A DNA stretch of 64,000 nucleotides, from contig NZ_JAAIMY010000005.1 of the NCBI RefSeq assembly GCF_013300825.1, positions 1 to 64,000 on the forward strand. Direction: 5' to 3'. This stretch comes from Blautia wexlerae (GTDB lineage Bacteria; Bacillota; Clostridia; Lachnospirales; Lachnospiraceae). This document shows, in pieces, positions 16,754-24,131 of the stretch. The translations under genes and the position numbers were made by a program. The notes below the pieces were generated by a model. It was not told the DNA's origin, searched no databases, and worked only from the letters and a program-made list of their open reading frames with translations. The number at the start of each line of letters is the position of its first letter. Position 1 is the stretch's first letter.

Positions 16754-18646
16754 ATGAAAGATGGAAATGAAGGACACGGTATGAACAAGAAATACGAGAA
16801 ATTTAAACTGGCAGTAGGAACAACTTTTGCGTTTTTTATTTTGGTGGCAGTAATGGGTATTGCTTTCGTTCAGAACCGTTATGCTGATGAAAATATACTT
16901 GAAGATGAACTATTGGAAATTCAAGGAGATGAAAAATTTCATTATGTAGAAACCGGTATAACATATTGGCAGTATAAGGATACGGAAGGAGAACCGTCGA
17001 TTGATAGCAACGGAAAACGCTGGAACGAAGCTGGATATCTGACAGAAGACTGGAAAGAGGCCAAGGGAAGTTTTGGGAGTTATTATGGAGAACTGAATGA
17101 TCGTGTGGGAGGAAAATATCCCTCGAATCTGCTGAACTATTATTCTGCTAAAAAGAAGGCTTTGCCAGTATATTATTTTAGAACAGAATTTGAGGTGGAC
17201 GATGCCAGAGAGATATTTCAGCTTTCAGGAGAAATACAGTTTGATGATTCTGTAATCATATATCTGAATGGAAAAGAAATATACAAAGATAATGAACCGA
17301 CAGAAGGTTATGACCCAGGAACCGGGTATGGAGCGAAAGAGGGAGTAGAAACATCTTGGAACAGGGTTTTTTCAGTAGAAAATACTACTGCACTAAAAAA
17401 CGGAACAAACTGCATTGCAGTTGAGGTTCATCAGATACATGAAGACAGCTCTGATGTCTATTTTGACTTTAAGGAGTTTAAAGGAACGCCGGAATGGAAT
17501 GAAGTGGAAACACTGGATGCCGATGGTCTTATCCTTCAGCCGGGTGATACAAACAACCAGATGCTGGTTAATTGGCTTACGCCTCAAAAAGGAGGTTATA
17601 ATGTACAATACTGTAGAAAAGTAGATGACTTCTACAATTATACAGAGTTGGAAATGGAACGAGTTGAGATAGAAGGGCAGTATTGTTATAAGGCAAGATT
17701 ATCGAATCTTCGAGCTGGTGAAACTTACAGCTATCGATTATGTAACAGAAAAAATGGTGCACATTCAGAAGTTTTTAATTTTACGACTGCAAAACAGGGA
17801 GAGGGAGTAAAGTTTTTATTTGTCGGAGATCCTCAGATTGGTGCCGGCGAAAGCGTACAGCAGGATGGAGAAGCGTGGAAGAGGACGCTGGAGGTGGGAA
17901 AGCACATTCTGCCGAATGCAGAATTTCTGATATCGGCAGGCGACCAAAGTGACAGTTCGAAAACGGATATAGCAATAGAAGAATACTATGAATTTAGAAG
18001 TCCGGATGAACTGAAAAATATACCAGTGGCGGTAAACAAAGGGAATCATGACACCGTAAAGGAGATTTATGAAGAGCAGTTTATGCCTCCAGGTGTATGG
18101 GATGATGCGAACTACTATTTTGCCCGTGACGGAGTTCTGTTTTTCGCATTGAATTCAAACAGCGGCAGTTACGCAACTCAGATAGAATATTTAAAAAAGG
18201 CGATTCAAAATACAAATCCGGAATGGATTATTGTTACTATGCATTATTCAATGTTTAGCGCAGGACCGCATTCAGATGAGGAAAAAATACTGAATCTCCG
18301 AAAAGTGTATAACGAGGCATTTTCTGAATTGGACGTAGACCTTGTATTGTCCGGTCATGATCATCTGTATGCGAGAACATACCTAATGAAAGGAATGAAG
18401 TCCACCGGAAATGCGTCCGGACTAAAAAAACAGGGGGAAACGCTATATCTGTCCGGAACATCTTCTACTGGAAGCAAGTTTTATGAGAAGGAGAGTGGAA
18501 AAAAAGGCTATATTGCCTTTTATGATGGAGAAACAGAAAAAACACCTCTGATTTCTGCTATTACAATACAGGGAAAGACACTTACAATCAAAACTGTGCG
18601 TACCACGGATATGAGTGTTTTTGATGAAATTACTATTAGAAAATAA
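16754..18646 (+). CDS. Membrane-anchored metallophosphoesterase (purple acid phosphatase-like)
   Basis: A 630-residue protein with an uncleaved N-terminal anchor (about 19-38), a galactose-binding-like beta domain (about 95-235), a fibronectin-III-like domain (about 255-345) and a calcineurin-like catalytic domain. Metal ligand motifs are in order: GDPQIG (about 357), AGDQSD (395), GNHD (430), HYSMFS (496) and GHDHLYART (534). It should hydrolyse phosphate esters outside the cell, perhaps removing phosphate groups added by the CotH kinase. The GGAGAAGG site supports the start at 16754. Last gene of the cluster. Confidence 0.85.
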   Translation: MKDGNEGHGMNKKYEKFKLAVGTTFAFFILVAVMGIAFVQNRYADENILEDELLEIQGDEKFHYVETGITYWQYKDTEGEPSIDSNGKRWNEAGYLTEDWKEAKGSFGSYYGELNDRVGGKYPSNLLNYYSAKKKALPVYYFRTEFEVDDAREIFQLSGEIQFDDSVIIYLNGKEIYKDNEPTEGYDPGTGYGAKEGVETSWNRVFSVENTTALKNGTNCIAVEVHQIHEDSSDVYFDFKEFKGTPEWNEVETLDADGLILQPGDTNNQMLVNWLTPQKGGYNVQYCRKVDDFYNYTELEMERVEIEGQYCYKARLSNLRAGETYSYRLCNRKNGAHSEVFNFTTAKQGEGVKFLFVGDPQIGAGESVQQDGEAWKRTLEVGKHILPNAEFLISAGDQSDSSKTDIAIEEYYEFRSPDELKNIPVAVNKGNHDTVKEIYEEQFMPPGVWDDANYYFARDGVLFFALNSNSGSYATQIEYLKKAIQNTNPEWIIVTMHYSMFSAGPHSDEEKILNLRKVYNEAFSELDVDLVLSGHDHLYARTYLMKGMKSTGNASGLKKQGETLYLSGTSSTGSKFYEKESGKKGYIAFYDGETEKTPLISAITIQGKTLTIKTVRTTDMSVFDEITIRK

Positions 18647-18694
18647 TTTTTTGTTCTGGAAGTGAAATGTTATAAATTGGATTGCACCAAATCG

Positions 18695-18726
18695 CTGCGC
18701 AATGGCCTGCCAAGGCTATGGCGCAG
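18695..18726. repeat. Hairpin at the edge of the epimerase remnant
   Basis: CTGCGC (18695-18700) pairs with GCGCAG (18721-18726), with an inner GCCT/AGGC stem. The palindrome ends exactly where the reading frame starts to match the epimerase, so it marks the breakpoint. It may be part of a terminator or of an old recombination site. Confidence 0.4.
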
Positions 18727-19287
18727 ATTTTTATCACAGGAAATACAGGAATTGATGCTTTGCACTATACGGTGAGAAATGATTTTTATCATCCGGAGAT
18801 AGAATGGGCAAAAGGCAGCAGACTGATTGCTGTGACAGCACACAAAAGGGAGAATCTGGGAGAACCCATGCGTGATATGTTCCGGGCTATACGCAGGATC
18901 GTGGAGGAATTTACAGATGTGAAGGTTATTTATCCTGTACATTTGAATCCGCAGGTCAGAAAAATTGCAGATGAGGAATTCGGTGGATGTGAGATAATAC
19001 ATCTGATCGAACCGTTAGATGTGGTAGAATTCCATAATCTGATGAAAGCCAGTTATCTGATCATGACAGACAGTGGCGGAATCCAGGAAGAAGCTCCTGC
19101 ACTGGGAAAACCTGTACTGGTCATGAGAGATACAACAGAACGTCCGGAAGGTGTGGAAGCCGGAACCTTAAAGCTTGCAGGCACGAAGATGGAGGATATT
19201 TACAGAGAATGCAGGAGGCTTCTTACAGAGCCGGAGATTTACAGAAGGATGAGTGAGGCCAGAAATAAAGAATTGCCCCATGACTGA
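18727..19287 (+). pseudogene. wecB: UDP-N-acetylglucosamine 2-epimerase, C-terminal fragment
   Basis: About 185 residues match the C-terminal half of the WecB/MnaA epimerase: FITGNTGIDAL, TAHKRENLGEP, YPVHLNPQVR, TDSGGIQEEAPALGKPVLVMR and ERPEGVEAGT. The full enzyme has about 370 residues. The N-terminal half is absent, the frame opens with unrelated residues derived from a hairpin, and the extreme C-terminus is replaced by NKELPHD. The complete enzyme makes UDP-ManNAc for wall polymers. This copy should be inactive. It is a remnant of a surface-polymer locus beside a newer one. Confidence 0.85.
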
Positions 19288-19561
19288 AACAGAGAAAAAA
19301 GCTGTTGGCAGATATCTGGACTGGCATACCGGGATTTTGCTGGAAACAGATGGGAAAATGGGAATCTACAGGAAAGAGAGTGGGAAACTTATTTATAAAG
19401 AAAAGGCTGATTCCGAAGACGGGTATCTTGGTATGTATCTTTTTCTTATGGGAAAATATCCGCTATATACAGGCGAAGCAGGATGGATATGCATGGAATG
19501 TGAGAAACTGTATGGATTATATGAAAGAAAAATAAAAACAGGATTTATACTGTGTGCATGA
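19280..19561 (+). CDS. Hypothetical protein, possibly a remnant
   Basis: A 93-residue frame from the ATG at 19280, which overlaps the end of the epimerase fragment. An in-frame ATG lies at 19253. No good ribosome site was seen. The sequence has SEDGYLGMYLFLMGKYPLY, which recalls the helical barrels of some glycosidases, and then ends abruptly. It is probably debris from a larger gene lost with the epimerase. Function unknown. Confidence 0.3.
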   Translation: MTETEKKAVGRYLDWHTGILLETDGKMGIYRKESGKLIYKEKADSEDGYLGMYLFLMGKYPLYTGEAGWICMECEKLYGLYERKIKTGFILCA

Positions 19562-19600
19562 TTTTGCGCGGAATGAATAAACTAATAATAAAGAATAAAA

Positions 19601-19630
19601 GAGGTACTGCTAAACAGCGGTGCCTCTTTT
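19601..19630 (+). terminator. Rho-independent terminator
   Basis: An 11-bp stem (with G-U pairs) runs from GAGGTACTGCT (19601-19611) to AGCGGTGCCTC (19616-19626), then TTTT. It closes the debris region before the transporter gene. Confidence 0.8.
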
Positions 19631-19690
19631 CGACATAAGAATGATTACCGGAGTAAGCAGAATGATCATATTATCCAGGAGGGCAGATTT

Positions 19691-20125
19691 ATGTGGGGAT
19701 TTATAGTGGCATTGATTTCAGGGGCACTGATGAGTATTCAGGGTGTTTTTAACACGGAGGTGACAAAGCAGACCAGTCTCTGGGTATCAACCGGCTGGGT
19801 GCAGCTGTCAGCTTTTGTAGTCTGTGTTCTGGCCTGGCTTTTCACAGGACGGGAAAGTGTAGCTGCACTCTGGCAAGTGGACAATAAATATACACTCCTT
19901 GGTGGTGTGATCGGAGCGTTTATTACAATTACAGTAATCCAGAGTATGGGAGCACTTGGACCGGCAAAGGCAGCAATGCTGATCGTTATTTCGCAGCTGG
20001 CAGTTGCTTATGTAATTGAATTATTTGGATTGTTTGGGGTAGATAAAGAACCCTTTGAATGGCGCAAAATCCTAGGATTGCTGATCGCGATTTCCGGAAT
20101 TGTTATATTTAAGTGGCAAAAATAA
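19691..20125 (+). CDS. DMT-family transporter, YdcZ/DUF606 type
   Basis: A 144-residue membrane protein with about five hydrophobic segments. The opening GFIVALISGALMSIQGVFN and the later GGVIGAFITITVI are typical of the YdcZ (DUF606) branch of small drug/metabolite transporters, which have roughly 140-150 residues. These often work as pairs, but only one copy is present here. The substrate is unknown. CCAGGAGGG lies before the ATG. It stands alone between a terminator and the comEA promoter. Confidence 0.8.
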   Translation: MWGFIVALISGALMSIQGVFNTEVTKQTSLWVSTGWVQLSAFVVCVLAWLFTGRESVAALWQVDNKYTLLGGVIGAFITITVIQSMGALGPAKAAMLIVISQLAVAYVIELFGLFGVDKEPFEWRKILGLLIAISGIVIFKWQK

Positions 20126-20135
20126 GAGTTTACTA

Positions 20136-20164
20136 TTGTAAAATCATTAAGATTTCGTTACAAT
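20136..20164 (+). promoter_or_regulatory. Sigma-A promoter of comEA
   Basis: TTGTAA (20136-20141), 17-bp spacer, TACAAT (20159-20164). It lies 58 bp before the chosen ATG at 20222. Confidence 0.6.
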
Positions 20165-20221
20165 AAGGGTGGCATTATGGACAGGGGGACTCTTACTCTG
20201 AGAAATAAGAGGAGGACCCTT

Positions 20222-21031
20222 ATGACAAAAATAAAAAACAGGTGTTGTTATACTGTGACACTGATATTATGTGGAACTTTGTTTCTTACAGGACTGACAG
20301 GATGTAAGAGCACAGAGGCACAGTTTCTGATAGATGGATTGCAGGAAGCAAAGGCAGAGGTGGATGCGGAGTCATCAGAAGAGAAAACATCAGGACAGAA
20401 GTCGAAGAAAGATACAGATGACCGACAGAATGATGATGGCAGTTCTGCAGAGTCCCGGAAAAAACAGGCAGAATCAGATGGTTCAGATGCAGGTAATGGG
20501 ACGGAGATAAATTCAGCCGGGGAAACACAGCCAGAGATGATCTATGTTGATGTCTGCGGAGCAGTTGCGAATCCGGGAGTTTTTCAGCTGGCAGCCGGGA
20601 GCCGGGTGTTTCAGGCGATTGAGGCGGCGGGAGGATATCTTCCCGAGGCAGCTCTAACCTGTGTAAACCGTGCTGGAGTTCTGACAGATGGACAGCAGCT
20701 TTATATTCTCACACAGGAAGAGATGGAGCGGCAGGGGCTGGATCCTGCAGAGATGGCCGGAGCATCAGATGGACAGATGAATGGAAGTGCCGGGACAGGA
20801 CAGAATACAGGGATGACCGCTCAGGTTCAGCAGGATAACAGGATCAACATAAATACAGCAGATGAAGCTCAGCTTACTACGCTGACGGGGATCGGTGCAA
20901 CACGTGCGCAGGCGATCATTGCCTACAGAGAAGAGAACGGGCCATTTGCTGCGATAGAGGATATTATGAATGTACAGGGTATCAAAGAAGGTACTTTTGC
21001 AAAGATAAAAGATGAGATAGTAGTAGGATAA
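20222..21031 (+). CDS. comEA: ComEA-type helix-hairpin-helix DNA-binding lipoprotein
   Basis: About 269 residues from the ATG at 20222, which follows AGAGGAGGA. An upstream ATG at 20177 lacks this site. Lipobox LTGLTGC, then a low-complexity acidic linker (about 35-110), an SLBB domain (IYVDVCGAVANPGVFQL) and a C-terminal helix-hairpin-helix pair (INTADEAQLTTLTGIGATRA and IEDIMNVQGI). ComEA binds incoming double-stranded DNA outside the membrane and passes it to ComEC (39600). Normally an integral membrane protein, it appears lipid-anchored here. It stands 10 bp before the regulator gene. Confidence 0.9.
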   Translation: MTKIKNRCCYTVTLILCGTLFLTGLTGCKSTEAQFLIDGLQEAKAEVDAESSEEKTSGQKSKKDTDDRQNDDGSSAESRKKQAESDGSDAGNGTEINSAGETQPEMIYVDVCGAVANPGVFQLAAGSRVFQAIEAAGGYLPEAALTCVNRAGVLTDGQQLYILTQEEMERQGLDPAEMAGASDGQMNGSAGTGQNTGMTAQVQQDNRININTADEAQLTTLTGIGATRAQAIIAYREENGPFAAIEDIMNVQGIKEGTFAKIKDEIVVG

Positions 21032-21041
21032 GGAGAACCGA

Positions 21042-21734
21042 ATGAGCAGGAAAGTTTTGGTAGTAGATGATGAGAAACTGATCGTAAAAGGAATCCGTTT
21101 TAGTCTGGAACAGGATGGTATGGAGGTAGACTGCGCTTATGATGGAGAAGAGGCAGTAGAGAAAGCAAAAGATAAAAAATATGATATTATCCTTCTGGAT
21201 CTGATGCTGCCGAAGATGGACGGGCTGGAAGTATGCCAGCAGATCCGCGAATTTTCCAATGTGCCGATCGTGATGCTGACAGCCAAGGGTGAAGATATGG
21301 ATAAGATTCTTGGTCTTGAATATGGTGCGGATGATTATATCACCAAACCCTTCAATATCCTGGAAGTCAAGGCACGTATCAAAGCGATTATGCGCCGTGC
21401 AGGAAGCGATCACGATGAGAAAGAAAAGGCAAAGAGCATCGAAGTTGGCGATCTCCGCATGGACTGTGAAGGCAGACGTGTGTTCATCGCCGGAAAAGAA
21501 ATCAATCTGACTGCTAAGGAATTTGATGTGCTGGAACTTCTGGTATTTAACCCGAATAAGGTTTACAGCCGTGAGAACCTGCTGAATATTGTATGGGGAT
21601 ATGAGTATCCGGGTGATGTCCGTACTGTAGACGTACATATCCGCCGTCTCCGTGAAAAAATTGAAACCAACCCAAGCGAACCGAAGTATGTCCATACCAA
21701 ATGGGGGGTCGGATATTATTTCCAGGCACAGTAG
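21042..21734 (+). CDS. OmpR/PhoB-family response regulator
   Basis: A 230-residue regulator. The receiver domain has VDDEK, phosphoacceptor in LLDLMLPKMDG (about D52), T in MLTAKGE and K in YITKPF. The winged-helix domain (about 130-230) has LTAKEFDVLELL, YSRENLLNIVWG and VDVHIRRLREKIE. It resembles the WalR/ResD group. The partner kinase is most likely the gene at 37194, now 15.4 kb away (see findings). Its start is 10 bp from the comEA stop, with AAGGAG upstream. It is followed by a terminator-like hairpin. Confidence 0.93.
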   Translation: MSRKVLVVDDEKLIVKGIRFSLEQDGMEVDCAYDGEEAVEKAKDKKYDIILLDLMLPKMDGLEVCQQIREFSNVPIVMLTAKGEDMDKILGLEYGADDYITKPFNILEVKARIKAIMRRAGSDHDEKEKAKSIEVGDLRMDCEGRRVFIAGKEINLTAKEFDVLELLVFNPNKVYSRENLLNIVWGYEYPGDVRTVDVHIRRLREKIETNPSEPKYVHTKWGVGYYFQAQ

Positions 21735-21820
21735 AATGCAGGATATCATAAGATATCCATGACATTTGCGGGACAGAAAAGAAATTGGAAATTCCAAAGG
21801 ACAGAAATAAGAGAAAAAAT

Positions 21821-21888
21821 AAAAGATCAGCATTTCTGATGAATGAACAGTTATTTACAACTGGATCTGTCAGGAATGCTGATCTTTT
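21821..21888 (+). terminator. Long-loop terminator after the response regulator gene
   Basis: GATCAGCATTTCTGA (21825-21839) pairs with TCAGGAATGCTGATC (21870-21884) with one mismatch region, followed by TTTTTA and preceded by AAAA. It probably ends the comEA-regulator transcript. Confidence 0.7.
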
Positions 21889-21928
21889 TATGTTATGGCA
21901 GAGATGTGTAATGAAGCGGATTTTTCAA

Positions 21929-21991
21929 TTCGTGCTATTTTTTGCTATTTCGTGACAGACTGGTTGAATAAAAAAATTTTTCAGATATAAT
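21929..21991 (+). promoter_or_regulatory. Tandem-repeat operator and promoter, copy 3
   Basis: TTCGTG at 21929-21934 and 21949-21954 (20 bp apart), -35 TTGAAT at 21964-21969, 16 bp, -10 TATAAT at 21986-21991. All spacings equal those of copies 1 and 2, although the sequence between the motifs has diverged. This suggests selection on the motifs rather than recent copying. It drives the alpha/beta hydrolase gene. Confidence 0.72.
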
Positions 21992-22058
21992 CGGAATTGT
22001 AAAAGTTCCGGGGCAGATATGTTTGAAAATATTTTTTATTACGAGGCAGATATCAGAT

Positions 22059-23078
22059 ATGAAAAAGGCGGATCAAAAAGAAAATTCACGAAACTTACGG
22101 ATCTCTCAGTTTTTGATAAAAATGTCTGTAATCATTCTGGCAGCAGGGATTGTTGTTTTTCTCTGGGGAAGTAATGTGCTGTTTCAGAAAGCATGTATAC
22201 GAAGAGAAACACCCTGGCCAGATCTGGGAAAAGCGGACGAAGTTGAATATGAAGAACTTATAGATGCATATAACATAAAAAGAGAAATAAATGAAAGTAT
22301 TATTATTTCAGCAGAGGACGGAATGAAACTGGCTGGAAATTATTATGAACGAAAAAAAGAAGCACCGGTTGTTCTTTTCTTTCATGGACTCTGGAGCCAT
22401 TCTGCTGTAGATGGAGTAGCTATATACAGGATTACGAAAGAAATGAATTGGAATCTTCTTCTGGTTACGTCACGGGCACATGATGAAAGTGGAGGAACAA
22501 TTGCCACACTGGGAATAAGGGAAAGATATGACTGCCGTGACTGGGCAGAATGGGCTGCTGATCGTTTTGGCGAAAATACACCATTGTTTCTTATGGGAAT
22601 TTCGATGAGTGGTGCGGCAGTAATGATGAGCAGTAATCTGGATCTGCCGGATTCGGTATGTGGGATTATTGAAGACTGCGGGTATATCTCTCCTATGGAA
22701 ATGATTACCTTAAATGCTGTGGAGAAACTGCCAAGGTGGTTTCCGGAAGGAATATTTAAGATTTTTATGGAAGCTGGTACGAGAATTTACGGACATTTCA
22801 GTTTATACGAAGCAGATGCAGGAAAAGCATTGTCTGAAACAAATGTGCCGATTCTGATCATTCATGGTGATAAGGATTGTATAGCACCGGTTTCCATGGC
22901 ATATAGTCTTTATCACCGGTGCAGAAGTGAAAAAGAACTGTTTATTGTTCATGGAGCAGATCATGCTGGGAGTTACCGCACAGATCCTGAGAAATATAAG
23001 AGAACAGTAAGTAAATTTTTAAAAAAATATGCTGCTGTGTATATACAGAAAAAGAATATGCAGAACGGAATTTATTAG
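22059..23078 (+). CDS. Membrane-anchored alpha/beta hydrolase
   Basis: About 339 residues from the ATG at 22059, while a TTG at 22023 would add 12 residues. One N-terminal membrane segment (about 16-36) is followed by an alpha/beta hydrolase: oxyanion-region FFHGLWSH, nucleophile elbow GISMSGA, acid in IIHGDKD and base in HGADHAG. It resembles prolyl-oligopeptidase-like or BAAT-type serine hydrolases of clostridia. Substrate unknown. It is the only gene behind operator copy 3 and so is a probable target of the LytTR system 18 kb away. Confidence 0.8.
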   Translation: MKKADQKENSRNLRISQFLIKMSVIILAAGIVVFLWGSNVLFQKACIRRETPWPDLGKADEVEYEELIDAYNIKREINESIIISAEDGMKLAGNYYERKKEAPVVLFFHGLWSHSAVDGVAIYRITKEMNWNLLLVTSRAHDESGGTIATLGIRERYDCRDWAEWAADRFGENTPLFLMGISMSGAAVMMSSNLDLPDSVCGIIEDCGYISPMEMITLNAVEKLPRWFPEGIFKIFMEAGTRIYGHFSLYEADAGKALSETNVPILIIHGDKDCIAPVSMAYSLYHRCRSEKELFIVHGADHAGSYRTDPEKYKRTVSKFLKKYAAVYIQKKNMQNGIY

Positions 23079-23088
23079 AATTTCAGGA

Positions 23089-23117
23089 TTGCCGTAAGGA
23101 CAGGATTGCAATATAAT
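23089..23117 (+). promoter_or_regulatory. Promoter of a short transcription unit
   Basis: TTGCCG (23089-23094), 17 bp, TATAAT (23112-23117). It starts 11 bp after the hydrolase stop codon. The next terminator is at 23347-23383, so a transcript of about 260 nt is expected. Confidence 0.6.
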
Positions 23118-23142
23118 AAAAGAAAGGATTAAATGACAGATT

Positions 23143-23223
23143 ATGGATAGCAGATTACAGGTAAGCCGATTAGATAACACGGATACGGAAGATGAAATTG
23201 AAATAGAGTTAAGGAGGGTGTAA
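23143..23223 (+). CDS. Possible 26-residue acidic peptide
   Basis: A frame of 27 codons (MDSRLQVSRLDNTDTEDEIE and six more residues) lies 25 bp after a good promoter. AAAGGATTAAATG stands upstream, a fair ribosome site 15 bp away. Its last codons, AGG AGG GTG TAA, hold an AGGAGG that could serve the next small frame. No homologue is known to me. It may equally be a non-coding stretch. Confidence 0.25.
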   Translation: MDSRLQVSRLDNTDTEDEIEIELRRV

Positions 23224-23229
23224 AAATTC

Positions 23230-23310
23230 TTGTGTCTATGGAAAGTAAATCTTTTTGATAAGAAAAAGAGGAAAACAAAAAAGGCCGGAACACATAAAAA
23301 ACAGATATAG
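23230..23310 (+). CDS. Possible 26-residue basic peptide
   Basis: A TTG-started frame of 27 codons lies 10 bp after AAGGAGGG. It reads LCLWKVNLFDKKKRKTKKAG and six more residues, rich in Lys and Arg. It is in the same frame as the acidic peptide before it, separated by TAA and two codons. That may mean two coupled peptides or one decayed gene. It is not SpoVM, whose sequence is different. Confidence 0.25.
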   Translation: MCLWKVNLFDKKKRKTKKAGTHKKQI

Positions 23311-23346
23311 AAACAGAAGGATTATTATGAAACTAAATGGAAAAAG

Positions 23347-23383
23347 AGGAAGCAGGACTAAGACCAGTCATGCTTCCTTTTTT
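23347..23383 (+). terminator. Rho-independent terminator of the short unit
   Basis: AGGAAGCA (23347-23354) pairs with TGCTTCCT (23371-23378), with an inner GACT/AGTC stem, followed by TTTTTT. Confidence 0.8.
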
Positions 23384-23429
23384 GCGCATGTATCTTTCTG
23401 ATTTTCAATATTTTCCGAATAAATCAGTA

Positions 23430-23507
23430 TTGTTTTGTTTGATTCGGTTTTGTTCAGTATCTGTTAAAAATCACACGGAATTGATAAAAGTTAGACAAAC
23501 AAAACAA
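23430..23507. repeat. Separated inverted repeat upstream of the formate dehydrogenase promoter
   Basis: TTGTTTTGTTTG (23430-23441) and its exact complement CAAACAAAACAA (23496-23507) are 54 bp apart. The stretch 23384-23557 carries no convincing gene and is AT-rich. The arms could be paired operator sites for a looping regulator or an RNA-level structure. They end 50 bp before the -35 box. Confidence 0.4.
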
Positions 23508-23557
23508 ACATTTATAGAGAAAAATGATAAAAATTTAGAAAATATCTATAAATGCGC

Positions 23558-23586
23558 TTGTGAAAATGACGAAAAAGGCATATAAT
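23558..23586 (+). promoter_or_regulatory. Sigma-A promoter of the formate dehydrogenase operon
   Basis: TTGTGA (23558-23563), 17 bp, TATAAT (23581-23586), 62 bp before the first ATG. Near-consensus -10. Confidence 0.72.
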
Positions 23587-23648
23587 TAACGTTACAATAT
23601 GTAAAGAGTGCAATAAAAAGAGAAAAACAGGTATAAGGAGGGTGCGAA

Positions 23649-24131
23649 ATGCTAGATCAGTCATTTTATCAGAAAGCGGATGAGATCATTGCTTTCTATG
23701 GTAAAAAGCCGGCATCACTGATTCCGATCATGCAGGATATCCAGGGGGTGTACAGATATCTCCCGGAAGAATTGCTTACATATGTTGCGGAGCAGATCGG
23801 TGTAACAGAAGCGAAAGCGTTCAGTGTTGCCACATTCTATGAGAATTTCTCATTTGATGCGAAAGGTAAATATGTGATCAAGGTCTGTGACGGAACAGCC
23901 TGTCATGTAAGAAAATCAATACCGGTTCTGGAAGAACTTTATAAGAAACTGGGGCTGTCAAAGACAAAGAAGACGACAGACGATATGATGTTTACTGTGG
24001 AAACAGTTTCCTGTCTTGGTGCCTGCGGACTTGCACCGACTATGATGGTCAATGAAGAGGTATATCCGAGAATGACTCCGGAGAAGGCAGATGAGCTGAT
24101 CGATAAACTGAGAGGGGGCGAACAGGGATGA
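23649..24131 (+). CDS. NuoE/HydC-like [2Fe-2S] subunit
   Basis: A 160-residue thioredoxin-like [2Fe-2S] protein. Cluster ligands are in CDGTACHVR and CLGACGLAP. The helical N-terminus (ETLLTYVAEQ-type, LIPIMQDIQGVYRYLP) is normal for NuoE/HydC. It carries electrons between the flavin subunit and the rest of the complex. AAGGAGGGTG precedes the ATG, and its stop overlaps the next start (ATGA). Neighbours show that it belongs to a formate dehydrogenase complex rather than complex I. Confidence 0.92.
   Translation: MLDQSFYQKADEIIAFYGKKPASLIPIMQDIQGVYRYLPEELLTYVAEQIGVTEAKAFSVATFYENFSFDAKGKYVIKVCDGTACHVRKSIPVLEELYKKLGLSKTKKTTDDMMFTVETVSCLGACGLAPTMMVNEEVYPRMTPEKADELIDKLRGGEQG

Noticed and set aside
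20982-21833. Long minus-strand open frame of 283 codons opposite the OmpR-type regulator
   Set aside because: It lies antiparallel to a complete regulator gene, has no ribosome site and gives no recognisable protein.
22019-22171. Alternative frame starting ATG at 22019 before the hydrolase
   Set aside because: It yields about 50 residues of no clear character and overlaps the hydrolase in another frame, with no good ribosome site.
23230-23310. SpoVM-like 26-residue sporulation peptide
   Set aside because: Only the length agrees. The charge pattern and residues do not match an amphipathic SpoVM helix.
23337-23585. 82-codon open frame before the formate dehydrogenase operon
   Set aside because: It runs through a terminator hairpin and the -35/-10 promoter region and has no ribosome site.
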